Source: CAYJGN01 sp964369635
Lineage (GTDB): Bacteria > Bacillota > Clostridia > Oscillospirales > Ruminococcaceae
NCBI GenBank assembly: GCA_964369635.1
Contig: CAYJGN010000008.1
Coordinates: 1-49,897, forward strand
Length of the DNA: 49,897 nucleotides
Reading direction: 5' to 3'
The position numbers and the translations under genes are program-made. The notes under the pieces were generated by a model. The model was not told the DNA's origin. It made no database searches and saw only the letters and a list, made by a program, of their open reading frames with translations. Shown piece after piece: positions 15,685 to 24,327 of the stretch. Position 1 is the first letter of the stretch. Every line of letters begins with the position of its first letter.

Positions 15685-17739
15685 TTATCTATAAACGCCT
15701 GTATCTGGGCTTAGAATAGCTGGTGGTATCGACACTGGTGGAGATATCTGTACCTGAACATATTCATTTTCATGATAATCAGTTGTGCCGTAGTTTGATA
15801 TTACTAAACCAGGATTTGTTTCTCCCGCTCGTACAGTCACGATATTCCCTGTATCAATCAATAATGATGGTTTAACCGAAAACGCCAAAGCGTCTATTCC
15901 TGCGGTAGGTAGGTGCGTTGCTGTAACTCTTGCAAGACCACCTATAGTGAAGCTATTGCTCTGTATGCCGCTTCCATCACCAGCACCGCTTGCCGTCACA
16001 TCGGCATTTCCGTTGATTAACAGATTAGCGGCACGAATTCCACTGCTGCTGTCACCATCCTCCCCAGCAGCTAACAATTTACCGGCTGTAGCCGAGGTTA
16101 AATTTAGAGTTGCATCGTGCGCCATTATTCCCGCTTGATCATTATCCCTTGCGGTTAAAATGTTATTCCCTATAAGATTCAGGTTTGCAATAGAGGTCGG
16201 ATTGATAATAAAGGGGGTAGTTATACCGTTTATTGTTAAGTTGCTCAAGTTCACATTATGTGAGCCATTTAAAATCTCTATATCCTTTGTTCCGTCTGTG
16301 CTTTCTCCGAATATGGTTACAGTCCCAGTGTAGTCGGTTTTTATAAAGTCGTCATCGCCAAGCACAAAGAATTTCAGTGAGTTAAACTCCGATAAGGTTA
16401 TGCTGTTATCAGCAATATCAAATGAGGGGTTTTCAGTATTTCCAGTATAAACATTTCCGCTGTTAATGGTACCTGCAACGCTGGTAATTATTCTGCCGAG
16501 GTTGTATATATCTTTGGTACCGGTGGGAAGAGGTCTTAGACCATTTGGTGTCTGCACAATAATAGTGCCATAATTTACTATAACAGCTCCGTTTTCTAAT
16601 GCTAAAAAATTATCGTCGGCAGGGTCTGTCGGATTTCTAGTTGGTATCATAACGGTTACGTCTTTATTTATGGTAAGCGTCTCAGATGATGCAAAGTCTA
16701 ACTGATTATTTATAAAAATGTTTTTCACCGCATCGGTATTAAGCGCTAATCTAAATTGAGCAAAACTTATAATCGTCGTACTATTATTATATATGATGAT
16801 ACCATCACCTATTGGCTCAGTGCCGATAACTATTCCTGTTAGAATGTTATTATTTTCAAAAACACCGTTGTTTGTTATATCGCCGATAATGCTGCCGTTG
16901 TTTATTAGCTTACCGGTTGCCGTTATTGTAACCGATGCTCCATCTGCAATCGTTACCACCTTCCCCGTTGGGATGGTTATTTCCTCGGTTATTTCAAAGC
17001 CTGGTGCGGATATTGTGATGTTTGTTAGTTCATCGCTTTGAGATAACGCTGTTTTAAGCTGTCCGATGGTAGAAACGGTGGTGGATTTGTTGCTGTCTAT
17101 AGTTATTCCAGTAGTAGTATTTATTACAAAACTGCTGTTACTTCCGGTGCCGATAGCTCCGCTCGTTGCAACAGTTACTACTCCTGAATTTGAAATCGGG
17201 GTTGTGATGTTTCGAGTCTTGGTAGCATCGCCTTCAATGTTGATTTTTCCACCCGCTGAGTTTGTTATCAACATATCAATTGAAATATCATCCGACATGG
17301 TCATTGTTCCATTGTTTGTGAAGGTTCCTGTTCCCGTGACTTCTAAAGGAGTTTCAGCGGTAATTTTTCCGTTATTATTTAAGATGCCGTTCACCGTCAA
17401 CTGTGATTGAGTAATACTACTAAATATAAAGTTTTCTAAATCTATCGAAAGATTTCCCGTGTCCGTTACTACAATATTTCCGTCAATGGTTAAATTGGAA
17501 CTATTATCAGTAGTTATTCTTATATCGCGATCTACCGTTATAGTGCCTGTTACTTCAATGTTACTTATGAGCTTCATCATGGTTATGCTTGGGTTGTTTA
17601 AAGCATTGGTAAACTCCTCTACACTACTAACATCAACAGAATTTGCCGAAACATTAATTGTAGACAATGCTGTTAATACCATAATAATTAAAGCTATAGA
17701 CAGTGTGTAGAAAACTGATTTTAGATTTTTAGTAGTCAT
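15685..17739 (-). CDS. Secreted beta-helix-like repeat protein
   Basis: 684 residues. The signal peptide covers about 1-32 (hydrophobic segment to STINVSANS). Next is a segment resembling the start of pectate-lyase-like folds (SVEEFTNALNN, then ISNIEVTGTITVDRDIRIT), and then Asn/Thr/Ile-rich turns with NNG, DGN and TNNG motifs spaced as in a right-handed beta-helix. No catalytic motif was recognised. It ends PPAILSPDTGVYR, close to the ending of the convergent protein at 11652-15602 and likewise without a hydrophobic anchor. AAGGAGAG precedes the ATG. It is probably exported and may bind cell surface or carbohydrate. Confidence 0.75.
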   Translation of the reverse strand: MTTKNLKSVFYTLSIALIIMVLTALSTINVSANSVDVSSVEEFTNALNNPSITMMKLISNIEVTGTITVDRDIRITTDNSSNLTIDGNIVVTDTGNLSIDLENFIFSSITQSQLTVNGILNNNGKITAETPLEVTGTGTFTNNGTMTMSDDISIDMLITNSAGGKINIEGDATKTRNITTPISNSGVVTVATSGAIGTGSNSSFVINTTTGITIDSNKSTTVSTIGQLKTALSQSDELTNITISAPGFEITEEITIPTGKVVTIADGASVTITATGKLINNGSIIGDITNNGVFENNNILTGIVIGTEPIGDGIIIYNNSTTIISFAQFRLALNTDAVKNIFINNQLDFASSETLTINKDVTVMIPTRNPTDPADDNFLALENGAVIVNYGTIIVQTPNGLRPLPTGTKDIYNLGRIITSVAGTINSGNVYTGNTENPSFDIADNSITLSEFNSLKFFVLGDDDFIKTDYTGTVTIFGESTDGTKDIEILNGSHNVNLSNLTINGITTPFIINPTSIANLNLIGNNILTARDNDQAGIMAHDATLNLTSATAGKLLAAGEDGDSSSGIRAANLLINGNADVTASGAGDGSGIQSNSFTIGGLARVTATHLPTAGIDALAFSVKPSLLIDTGNIVTVRAGETNPGLVISNYGTTDYHENEYVQVQISPPVSIPPAILSPDTGVYR

Positions 17740-18362
17740 GATTTCTCTCCTTAAATAATAAATATTGCACGATTGCGCAAATTTAAAATATAATTATCTA
17801 ATATTTTTGCGTTTTTCATGCTCAGCAGAATAATATATTAGGTATATGAATTAATATTACTTGGAAAACATTGTTTTGTCAATAAATAACTAAGGAATAT
17901 AGCTATTGGATATTTTTCACTGTCCAAATATCGAAACTCGTTTTTTCTTAGCGAAAGCCAAGCAGTTAAGCGGTGGTGTTTTTGCTATCAGAAAGAGAAG
18001 CATTGATAGCGACTGGTTATTGATTTAAGCGTATGAATATGAATTATCGGAAAACACAAGATAACAAAAACAGAAGCGAGCTGTCGCAATAAAGATAAAC
18101 AGTTTTATTTTTCAAGTGGCTAAAATAGAGGTATGTTAGTTTATGGCAAATCATAATAAACAATCCTATTTCATTCATAAGCTGCATAAAATAAAGGCCG
18201 CTCGGCAGAATATAAAGAGTATACTAAGCGGACTTTTTTGTTTTCATTATATGCGTTAGTGTACATCGTATAGCCATCAAATGCACTGACTGCTTTTGAA
18301 CGTTTACGACTTATTGTGAGAGATGTACAAATACGAAAATGAAAGTTTGTGAATTATTATGA
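17740..18362. other. Gene-free spacer with hairpins
   Basis: 623 bases with no supported gene. It holds an inverted repeat GCTATCA...TGATAGC (17984-18010) and a terminator-like hairpin at 18193-18239. A 38-codon reading frame at 18143-18259 overlaps that hairpin and was not accepted. It also must contain the promoter of the minus-strand surface protein gene, which I could not assign with confidence. Confidence 0.5.
18193..18239 (+). terminator. Orphan terminator-like hairpin
   Basis: AAAGGCCGCT (18193-18202) pairs with AGCGGACTTT (18227-18236) with one mismatch and is followed by T6. No gene precedes it on the plus strand within the window, so it may end an unrecognised small transcript or be a relic. 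Confidence 0.4.
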
Positions 18363-18391
18363 TTGATTTTGAGCGATAATGAGCGTATTAT
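18363..18391 (+). promoter_or_regulatory. Promoter and putative FruR operator of the fructose operon
   Basis: TTGATT (18363-18368), 17-base spacer, TATTAT (18386-18391). Inside the spacer are two direct repeats, TGAGCGATAA and TGAGCGTATT, with GAGCG at 18371 and 18381, exactly one helical turn apart. The DeoR-family regulator encoded at 21184-21921 is the likely binder. Confidence 0.5.
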
Positions 18392-18423
18392 TAACTTATC
18401 AAAAATGAAAGGATTGAAAGTAT

Positions 18424-19311
18424 ATGATTTATACTGTTACCTTAAATCCATCACTTGATTATATAGTTGAAGTGCCGGATTTCTCCGTTGGTAGAACGAA
18501 TCGGACTTCGAGAGAACAGCTTCTCGCCGGCGGAAAAGGGATTAATGTTTCGATAGTACTAACCAATTTAGGTCATAAATCTATCGCCCTTGGGTTTCTT
18601 GCCGGCTTTGTTGGAAAAGAAATTGAACATCTTTTGCCCGAAATTGACCGAGATTTCATCTACACAAAAAACGGAAACTCGAGAATTAATCTGAAAATCA
18701 AAAATCTTGACGGAACAGAAATAAACGGACAAGGCCCGATAGTTTCAGATGAAGATGTTGAGAAACTGCTGGTAAAGCTTGAAAGGGTTAAAGATGATGA
18801 CTTTTTAGTTTTAGCAGGAAGCATCCCAGCTAATTTGAGTAACGACATTTATTTTGATATTTTGAGAAAACTGTCAAAAACAAAAGTTGTTGTCGATGCG
18901 ACAGGAGATTTGCTTTTAAACTCGCTAAAATATAAACCTTTTTTAGTAAAGCCAAATCTGCATGAGCTTGAAGATTTGTTTCAGGTGAAGATTGATAATA
19001 ATGTTGAATACTATGCGAAGAAACTAAAAGAGATGGGCGCTGTTAATGTTTTAGTTTCACTTGGTTCAAAAGGGGCTTTATTGGTTGATGAGACGGGGGT
19101 AATTCATCAGTCAGAAGCGCCAAAAGGCAAATTAATCAATGCTGTCGGTGCTGGCGACTCGATGGTGGCTGGATTTTTGTCTGGGTATATTGAAAAGAAT
19201 GATTATTCTTTTGCATTTAAAAAAGCAATAGCTTCGGGGAGTGCTTCCGCCTTCTCGCAAACTCTTGCAACAAACGAAGAAGTAAATAGCTTAATAGAAA
19301 GGATTAGTTAA
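18424..19311 (+). CDS. fruK: 1-phosphofructokinase
   Basis: 295 residues, PfkB/ribokinase family. The N-terminus MIYTVTLNPSLDYIVEV and LAGGKGINVS near 37-46 are typical of FruK/tagatose-6-P kinase. The C-terminal NAVGAGDSMVAGFLSGY near 240 carries the catalytic Asp and anion hole. It converts fructose-1-phosphate, made by the PTS, to fructose-1,6-bisphosphate. AAAGGA precedes the ATG. The next gene starts 4 bases after its stop, so the two are coupled. Confidence 0.93.
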   Translation: MIYTVTLNPSLDYIVEVPDFSVGRTNRTSREQLLAGGKGINVSIVLTNLGHKSIALGFLAGFVGKEIEHLLPEIDRDFIYTKNGNSRINLKIKNLDGTEINGQGPIVSDEDVEKLLVKLERVKDDDFLVLAGSIPANLSNDIYFDILRKLSKTKVVVDATGDLLLNSLKYKPFLVKPNLHELEDLFQVKIDNNVEYYAKKLKEMGAVNVLVSLGSKGALLVDETGVIHQSEAPKGKLINAVGAGDSMVAGFLSGYIEKNDYSFAFKKAIASGSASAFSQTLATNEEVNSLIERIS

Positions 19312-19315
19312 AATT

Positions 19316-21167
19316 ATGAGGATTGTAGATTTACTTAAAGAAAGCAGCATTAAACTGGGGGCAACACCAAAGAGCAAAACCGAAGCAATAAATGAAGCCA
19401 TTGCTCTTATGCAAAATAACGGAAATATTCTTGATGTTTCGGAATACACAAAAGCTGTATTTTTGCGCGAAGAAGAGGGGAGTACAGGCGTTGGAGAAGG
19501 TGTTGGAACACCGCATGGAAAAGGCGATAGTGTTTCTTTCCCTGCTCTCTCAGCGATGGTTATTCCAAACGGAGTTGATTTTGAGTCTTTAGATGATGAG
19601 CCTGTAACACTGCTGTTTTTAGTGGCTGCTCCAAATACAAAAGATAACGTGCACTTAGATGTTTTAGCAAAACTTTTCACATTGATTGTAAACGATGATT
19701 TCAAAAGCGAATTGCGAGCTGCAAAAACACCTGAGGAATTTTTAGCGGTAATTGACAAATACGATGCCGAAGATGATAAGACAACCGAGACAAGCGCTAA
19801 AGCTGCAAAAAAATTCTTAGCGGTAACCTCTTGCCCAACAGGAATTGCGCATACCTATATGGCGGCTGAAAGTTTAGTGAAAGCGGCAGAGGAGATAGGT
19901 GCTTTCATGAAGGTTGAAACAAGGGGGTCAGGTGGTGCTAAAAACCTTCTGACTGATGAGGAGATAAAAGAAGCAGACGCTATTATAGTTGCGGCAAACA
20001 CCAAAGTTCCAATGGATAGATTTGATGGAAAACCAGTGATTGAGTGCCAAGTTGCAGATGGAATACACAAGGCTAAAGAGCTNNNNNNNNNNAAATGCTC
20101 CTGTAAAATCGCAAAATCCAGGGAATTTTGGCTCGAAAATATACAACCAATTGATGAGTGGCGTATCTCATATGTTGCCTTTTGTCATCGGAGGCGGTAT
20201 ACTAATAGCAATAGCATTTTTAATTGACGGTTTTAGCGTCGATTTAAACTCGCTACCTGAAGCAGAACGCGGAAACTTCGGTTCGATAACAGCACTTGCA
20301 GCTCATTTTAAAAATATCGGTGGACTTGCTTTCTCACTAATGCTCCCTGTACTTGCGGGATATATAGCGATGGCAATTGGCGATAGACCAGCACTTGCCT
20401 TAGGATTTGTTGGCGGACTATTCGCTGCAAGCGGGAAAAGCGGATTTTTAGGGGCAATAGTTGCAGGTTTCATCGCTGGATATGCTATTGAGCTACTTAA
20501 AAAACTTTGCTCAAAACTACCGAAGACTATCGAGAGAATCGCTCCTGTTTTAATCTTCCCTGTAATTGGTTTGCTATTTATTGGAACAAGTATGATTTTT
20601 GTAATTGAACCGTTTATGGGTAGCATTAATGAAGGGTTAAACAGCTTTTTAACCTCTATGGGCGGAACAAGCAAAATCCTACTCGGCGCAGTTTTAGGCG
20701 GAATGATGGCAATAGATATGGGTGGTCCTTTCAATAAGGCGGCATATGTTTTCGGAACAGCAAGCATTGCTTCTGGAAATTTCGATATCATGGCAGCTGT
20801 TATGATTGGTGGAATGGTTCCTCCTTGCGCTATCGCCCTATCAACACTTATATTTAAAAACAAATATACTAAAGAGCAAAGAGAAGCAGGCCCTTCAAAC
20901 TTTATTATGGGACTCGCATTTATAACTGAGGGCGCTATACCGTTTGCCGCTGCTGACCCACTGAGAGTTTTGCCATCTTGTATAATCTCTTCAGCTTTAG
21001 CTGGTGCACTTTCGATGATCTTTGGCGCAACACTCATGGCACCGCACGGCGGAATATTCGTCTTCCCTGTTGTTGAAAATGGTCTTTTGTATCTTGCCGC
21101 TCTTGCAATATCAACGGTAGTTGGCGCTGTTTTACTCGGTATACTCAAAAAACCAATTATAGAATAA
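19316..21167 (+). CDS. fruA: Fructose PTS transporter EIIABC, interrupted by an assembly gap
   Basis: One gene spanning a 10-N gap. EIIA comes first, with phospho-His67 in GVGTPHGKG (19316 to about 19760). EIIB follows, with Cys173 in AVTSCPTGIAHTYMAAE. The membrane EIIC domain lies after the gap, with about 8-9 segments, MGGMVPPCAIAL and EGAIPFAAADPLRVLPS. The reading frame differs on the two sides, but the N count is conventional, so this is a missing stretch and not evidence of a real frameshift. The gap falls in the IIB-IIC linker. The protein imports fructose as fructose-1-phosphate for FruK. No clear ribosome binding site is seen, consistent with coupling to fruK. Confidence 0.9.
20083..20092. 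other. Assembly gap (10 N)
   Basis: Ten unspecified bases in the EIIB-EIIC linker of fruA. The true length is unknown and must be 2 mod 3 away from the apparent one for the frame to be continuous. Confidence 0.97.
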
Positions 21168-21183
21168 ATAAGGAATGAAAATT

Positions 21184-21921
21184 ATGTTGACAAAAACTCG
21201 GCAAGAAGAAATTTTGAATTTAGTAAATACTAAACAAGGGGTTACATTAAGCGAACTTGTTACGTTATATAACGCATCTGAATCAACGATTCGGCGCGAT
21301 ATTGTCCACCTTGATTCAAAAGGACTTCTTACCAAAGTTTTTGGTGGTGCGGTAGCTAAAAAAGAGACTGTTTCTTTAGCGGAACCCACTGTTTTGCAAA
21401 AAAAGCCGCTTAATGTTAAAGCAAAGATTGACATTGCAAAATATGCCGCAACTTTAATCGAGCCTTACGACTTAGTTTATATTGATGCCGGTACAACAAC
21501 TGAGTATCTGACTGATTTCATAAAAGAAAAAGATGCCACTTATGTAACAAATGCAATAGAGCATGCAAAAAAGCTTGCAAACTCTTCATTAAACGTTATT
21601 CTAATTGGCGGCAGTTTAAAAAAATCTACCGAGGCAATTGTTGGCTCAGAGGCAATTTTAAATATTCAGAAATATTTTTTCACAAAAGGCTTTTTTGCAA
21701 CTAATGCAGTTGATGAAAAAAACGGATTTACAACCCCTGATATCAACGAGGCAAATGTGAAAACGGCGGCCCTGAAAAACACCGAAAAAGCTTATATGCT
21801 TTGTGATGACAGCAAATTTAACCAAACTTTGGGTGTTGCTTTTGGGAGTATCAATGATTTCACAGTTATAACAAACAAAAAACCTAAAAATTTTAACGGC
21901 GATATTATATCTATCGATTGA
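21184..21921 (+). CDS. fruR: DeoR-family transcriptional regulator of the fructose operon
   Basis: 245 residues. N-terminal DeoR helix-turn-helix (TRQEEILNLVNTKQGVTLSEL, then NASESTIRRDIVHLDSKGLL, residues about 4-55). The sugar-phosphate sensing domain includes DAGTTTEYL near 100, VILIGGSLKKSTEAIVG near 140 and DDSKFNQ near 210. It probably responds to fructose-1-phosphate. The ATG at 21184 has AAGGA 9 bases upstream; the ATG at 21175 touches that site. It lies third in the operon, after fruA. Confidence 0.88.
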   Translation: MLTKTRQEEILNLVNTKQGVTLSELVTLYNASESTIRRDIVHLDSKGLLTKVFGGAVAKKETVSLAEPTVLQKKPLNVKAKIDIAKYAATLIEPYDLVYIDAGTTTEYLTDFIKEKDATYVTNAIEHAKKLANSSLNVILIGGSLKKSTEAIVGSEAILNIQKYFFTKGFFATNAVDEKNGFTTPDINEANVKTAALKNTEKAYMLCDDSKFNQTLGVAFGSINDFTVITNKKPKNFNGDIISID

Positions 21922-21952
21922 GATAATCATAATTTAAAAAGGAGCTAAATCT

Positions 21953-22210
21953 ATGAAAACATTTGAATACGTTATCAAAGATGAGCAAGGTATGCACATT
22001 AGACCGGCTGGAATTTTTGCTAAAGAAGCGAAAAAATATGAAAGCAAAATCACTATCGAGGCAAACGGAAAAACTACCGATGCAACAAAGCTGATGGCGA
22101 TTATGACTATGGGAATTAAATGCGGTCAAACTGTTAAAATTACTGTTGATGGAGCGGATGAGGATACTGCTTTTGATGCTATAAAATCCTTTATGGAAGA
22201 AAATCTATAA
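21953..22210 (+). CDS. ptsH: HPr phosphocarrier protein without Ser46
   Basis: 85 residues. The catalytic His15 lies in the canonical GMHIRPAG, so it can relay phosphate from EI to EIIA. The helix that normally reads AKSIMG-x-M-S-L-G reads ATKLMAIMTMG here: position 46 is Lys instead of the regulatory Ser phosphorylated by HPr kinase. AAAAGGAG precedes the ATG. The gene is followed by ptsI and then by a second HPr-like gene with the opposite pattern. Loss of Ser46 predicts that this HPr does not take part in CcpA-type catabolite repression. Confidence 0.93.
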   Translation: MKTFEYVIKDEQGMHIRPAGIFAKEAKKYESKITIEANGKTTDATKLMAIMTMGIKCGQTVKITVDGADEDTAFDAIKSFMEENL

Positions 22211-22233
22211 CAAGTTAAAGTGAGGCTAAGAGA

Positions 22234-23847
22234 ATGGAAAAATTTCGCGGAAGTGTTGCTTCAAAGGGTGTTGCAATTGGCAAAATTTATGAGCTTGAGC
22301 AGAATAATGACATTGTTCGCAGAGAGCGTATCAGTGATGTTGAAACTGAAAAAGCAAGGTTTAAAGCTGCCCAACAAGAAGCTATGGGACAACTTGAAAA
22401 GCTATATGAAATCGCCGTGACGCAGGTGGGCGAGTCTAATGCTTTGCTTTTTGATATCCACAAAATGATGCTTGAAGATGACGATTATGTCGATTCAATC
22501 ATAAATATCATCGAAAACCAAACGGTAAATGCCGAATATGCAGTTGCTGTGACTTCTGACAACTTCGCAAACACCTTTGCTAATATGGACGATGATTATA
22601 TGAAAGAGCGCGCAGCTGACGTGAAAGATATTTCAAACCGTTTGATAAACGTTCTTATGGGGAAATCGGATAGCGGATTTAATTTTTCAGAGCCTTGTAT
22701 TGTAGTTGCTGATGATTTAACACCGAGTGAAACTGTTCAGATGGACAAAAGCAAAATTTTAGCCTTTGTTACAAGAAAAGGGTCAACAAATTCCCACACC
22801 GCAATTCTTTCAAGAACGATGTCTATCCCTGCAATTGTCGGTGTCCCCGTCCCGGAAGGAGTAAGTGGAAAAACTGCAATTGTAAATGGTATGAATGGTG
22901 AGTTTATAATCGAGCCGGATGCAGAGAAAATTGCCGATGCTGAGAAAATCGCCGAAAGCGAGAGAGTTCGCAAAGAGCTGCTTTTAGAGTATAAAGGCAA
23001 GCCATCGCAAACTAAATCAGGTAAAAAGGTGAATATCTATGCAAATGTCGGCTCAATTGGCGATATCGGCCTCGCTCTGCAAAATGATGCCGAGGGGATA
23101 GGGCTTTTTAGGAGCGAGTTTTTATACTTAGAGCAAAATGATTACCCGAGCGAAGAGTTGCAGTTTTCGGTCTACAAACAGGCCGCTGAAATGATGGCCG
23201 GAAAAAGAGTTATCATAAGAACTCTGGACATCGGTGCAGACAAGCAGATTGACTATTTTAACCTTGAAAAGGAAGAGAACCCAGCACTAGGATACAGAGC
23301 GGTTAGGATTTGTTTAAACGACGAAGAGATGTTTAAAACGCAGCTTCGAGCTTTAATTCGGGCGAGCTATTTTGGCAAAATTTCAATTATGGTGCCGATG
23401 ATAATTTCAGTTTGGGAAGTTTTAAGAGTTAAAGGGCTTATCGAAGAGGTAAAAGATGAGCTAAATGAGCTAAATATTCCTTTTGGCGAGTTTGAGTTTG
23501 GTATAATGATTGAAACCCCAGCCGCCGTTATGATTGCAGATGAGCTTGCAGAGCATGTTGACTTTTTTAGTATCGGAACTAACGATTTGACGCAATATAC
23601 CCTCGCAATTGATAGGCAGAATCAAAAGCTTGAGAAGTTCTATTCATCGCATCACCCAGCGGTTTTAAAAATGATAGAGATTATCGGAAAGACCGCTGAA
23701 AAACATAATATATGGGCGGGTATTTGCGGAGAGCTCGGGAGCGATACTGAATTAACTGAAAAGTTTATTGAGTATGGGATTGAGGAATTATCGGTTTCTC
23801 CATCGGCGATTTTGCAGGTTCGGCAAGTTATTTGTAACTTAGAATAA
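22234..23847 (+). CDS. ptsI: PTS enzyme I (phosphoenolpyruvate-protein phosphotransferase)
   Basis: 537 residues. N-terminal HPr-binding and phosphohistidine domain with active His188 in STNSHTAILSR (more usually GGRTSH). The linker is followed by a PEP-binding TIM barrel with GIGLFRSEFLYL, PALGYRAVR, IGTNDLTQY and the C-terminal Cys in AGICGELG. It takes phosphate from PEP and loads HPr. GAGG lies upstream of the ATG. Its place in the fructose operon means the operon carries its own general PTS enzymes. Confidence 0.95.
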   Translation: MEKFRGSVASKGVAIGKIYELEQNNDIVRRERISDVETEKARFKAAQQEAMGQLEKLYEIAVTQVGESNALLFDIHKMMLEDDDYVDSIINIIENQTVNAEYAVAVTSDNFANTFANMDDDYMKERAADVKDISNRLINVLMGKSDSGFNFSEPCIVVADDLTPSETVQMDKSKILAFVTRKGSTNSHTAILSRTMSIPAIVGVPVPEGVSGKTAIVNGMNGEFIIEPDAEKIADAEKIAESERVRKELLLEYKGKPSQTKSGKKVNIYANVGSIGDIGLALQNDAEGIGLFRSEFLYLEQNDYPSEELQFSVYKQAAEMMAGKRVIIRTLDIGADKQIDYFNLEKEENPALGYRAVRICLNDEEMFKTQLRALIRASYFGKISIMVPMIISVWEVLRVKGLIEEVKDELNELNIPFGEFEFGIMIETPAAVMIADELAEHVDFFSIGTNDLTQYTLAIDRQNQKLEKFYSSHHPAVLKMIEIIGKTAEKHNIWAGICGELGSDTELTEKFIEYGIEELSVSPSAILQVRQVICNLE

Positions 23848-23877
23848 AACAACATGTATGAAAGGTTTGGTAATCTC

Positions 23878-24102
23878 ATGAAAACTTTTATGATAAAACT
23901 GGACACAATAGCTGATGTTCAGAAATTCGTTACTGCAATAACTATCTTTGAAAGTGACGTTGACATTGTTTCGGGGCGATATATTATTAATGCAAAGTCA
24001 ATTTTAGGTCTCTTAAGCCTTGATTTAGCAAACCCTTTAGAGGTGAGAATTTATAACTGCACAGCAGATATTGAAGATAAAATTTCACCATTCACCGTTT
24101 GA
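23878..24102 (+). CDS. HPr-like protein without active His (Crh-like)
   Basis: 74 residues that align with HPr: an MKTF-x-I-K strand start, an SGRY-x-I strand and INAKSILGLLSLDL, where Ser41 corresponds to the regulatory Ser46. There is no histidine anywhere in the protein, so it cannot carry phosphate from EI. This resembles Bacillus Crh in logic, and short proteins of this type are common in Clostridia. The ATG at 23878 has AAAGG 12 bases upstream; the ATG at 23854 has no site. It is the last gene of the operon. A role as a regulatory HPr-Ser-P analogue is inferred. Confidence 0.8.
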   Translation: MKTFMIKLDTIADVQKFVTAITIFESDVDIVSGRYIINAKSILGLLSLDLANPLEVRIYNCTADIEDKISPFTV

Positions 24103-24188
24103 GGCTTTAGCAGCTAAGGGGTACCGACTTGGCAGTTTATCTTGATTTTGTATTTATCTGCTTTAAATTGGATTAGAGAATAAATTGT

Positions 24189-24218
24189 AAAAAGCAATCT
24201 TTCAAAGATTGCTTTTTT
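24189..24218 (+). terminator. Terminator of the fructose operon
   Basis: AAAAAGCAATCTTT and AAAGATTGCTTTTTT form a perfect stem around a central C, with a long T tract. It lies 87 bases after the Crh-like gene. Confidence 0.9.
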
Positions 24219-24259
24219 ATTTTCACACTGTAATTCACCTTTATAGTAATTAAAAAATA

Positions 24260-24288
24260 TTGTGTAAATAACTGTTTTATGATAAGAT
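24260..24288 (+). promoter_or_regulatory. malQ promoter
   Basis: TTGTGT (24260-24265), 17-base spacer, TAAGAT (24283-24288). The -10 box lies within the palindrome at 24282-24296. Confidence 0.5.
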
Positions 24289-24296
24289 AATCTTAT
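24282..24296. promoter_or_regulatory. Palindromic operator candidate at malQ
   Basis: ATAAGAT-A-ATCTTAT, a perfect 15-base palindrome over the -10 box and start region. No regulator gene is adjacent, so its binder is unknown. Confidence 0.4.
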
Positions 24297-24327
24297 ATAA
24301 ATTATGACCGAGAGGATGGAAATAACC

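Noticed and set aside
12584..17710. Many Pro/Ile/Val-rich reading frames opposite the two surface proteins
   Set aside because: They are antisense shadows of Gly/Ser/Thr repeat codons, without ribosome binding sites or domain similarity.
18143..18259. 38-codon reading frame on the plus strand
   Set aside because: It has a weak AGAGG 11 bases upstream but runs through a terminator-like hairpin, and its product resembles no family I know. Not enough to call a gene.
20303..21148. 281-codon reading frame opposite the fruA EIIC domain
   Set aside because: It lies antisense to a clear membrane domain and has no ribosome binding site or recognisable motif.
19316..21167. fruA as a frameshifted pseudogene
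   Set aside because: The frame change coincides with a conventional 10-N gap, so the data do not show a biological frameshift.
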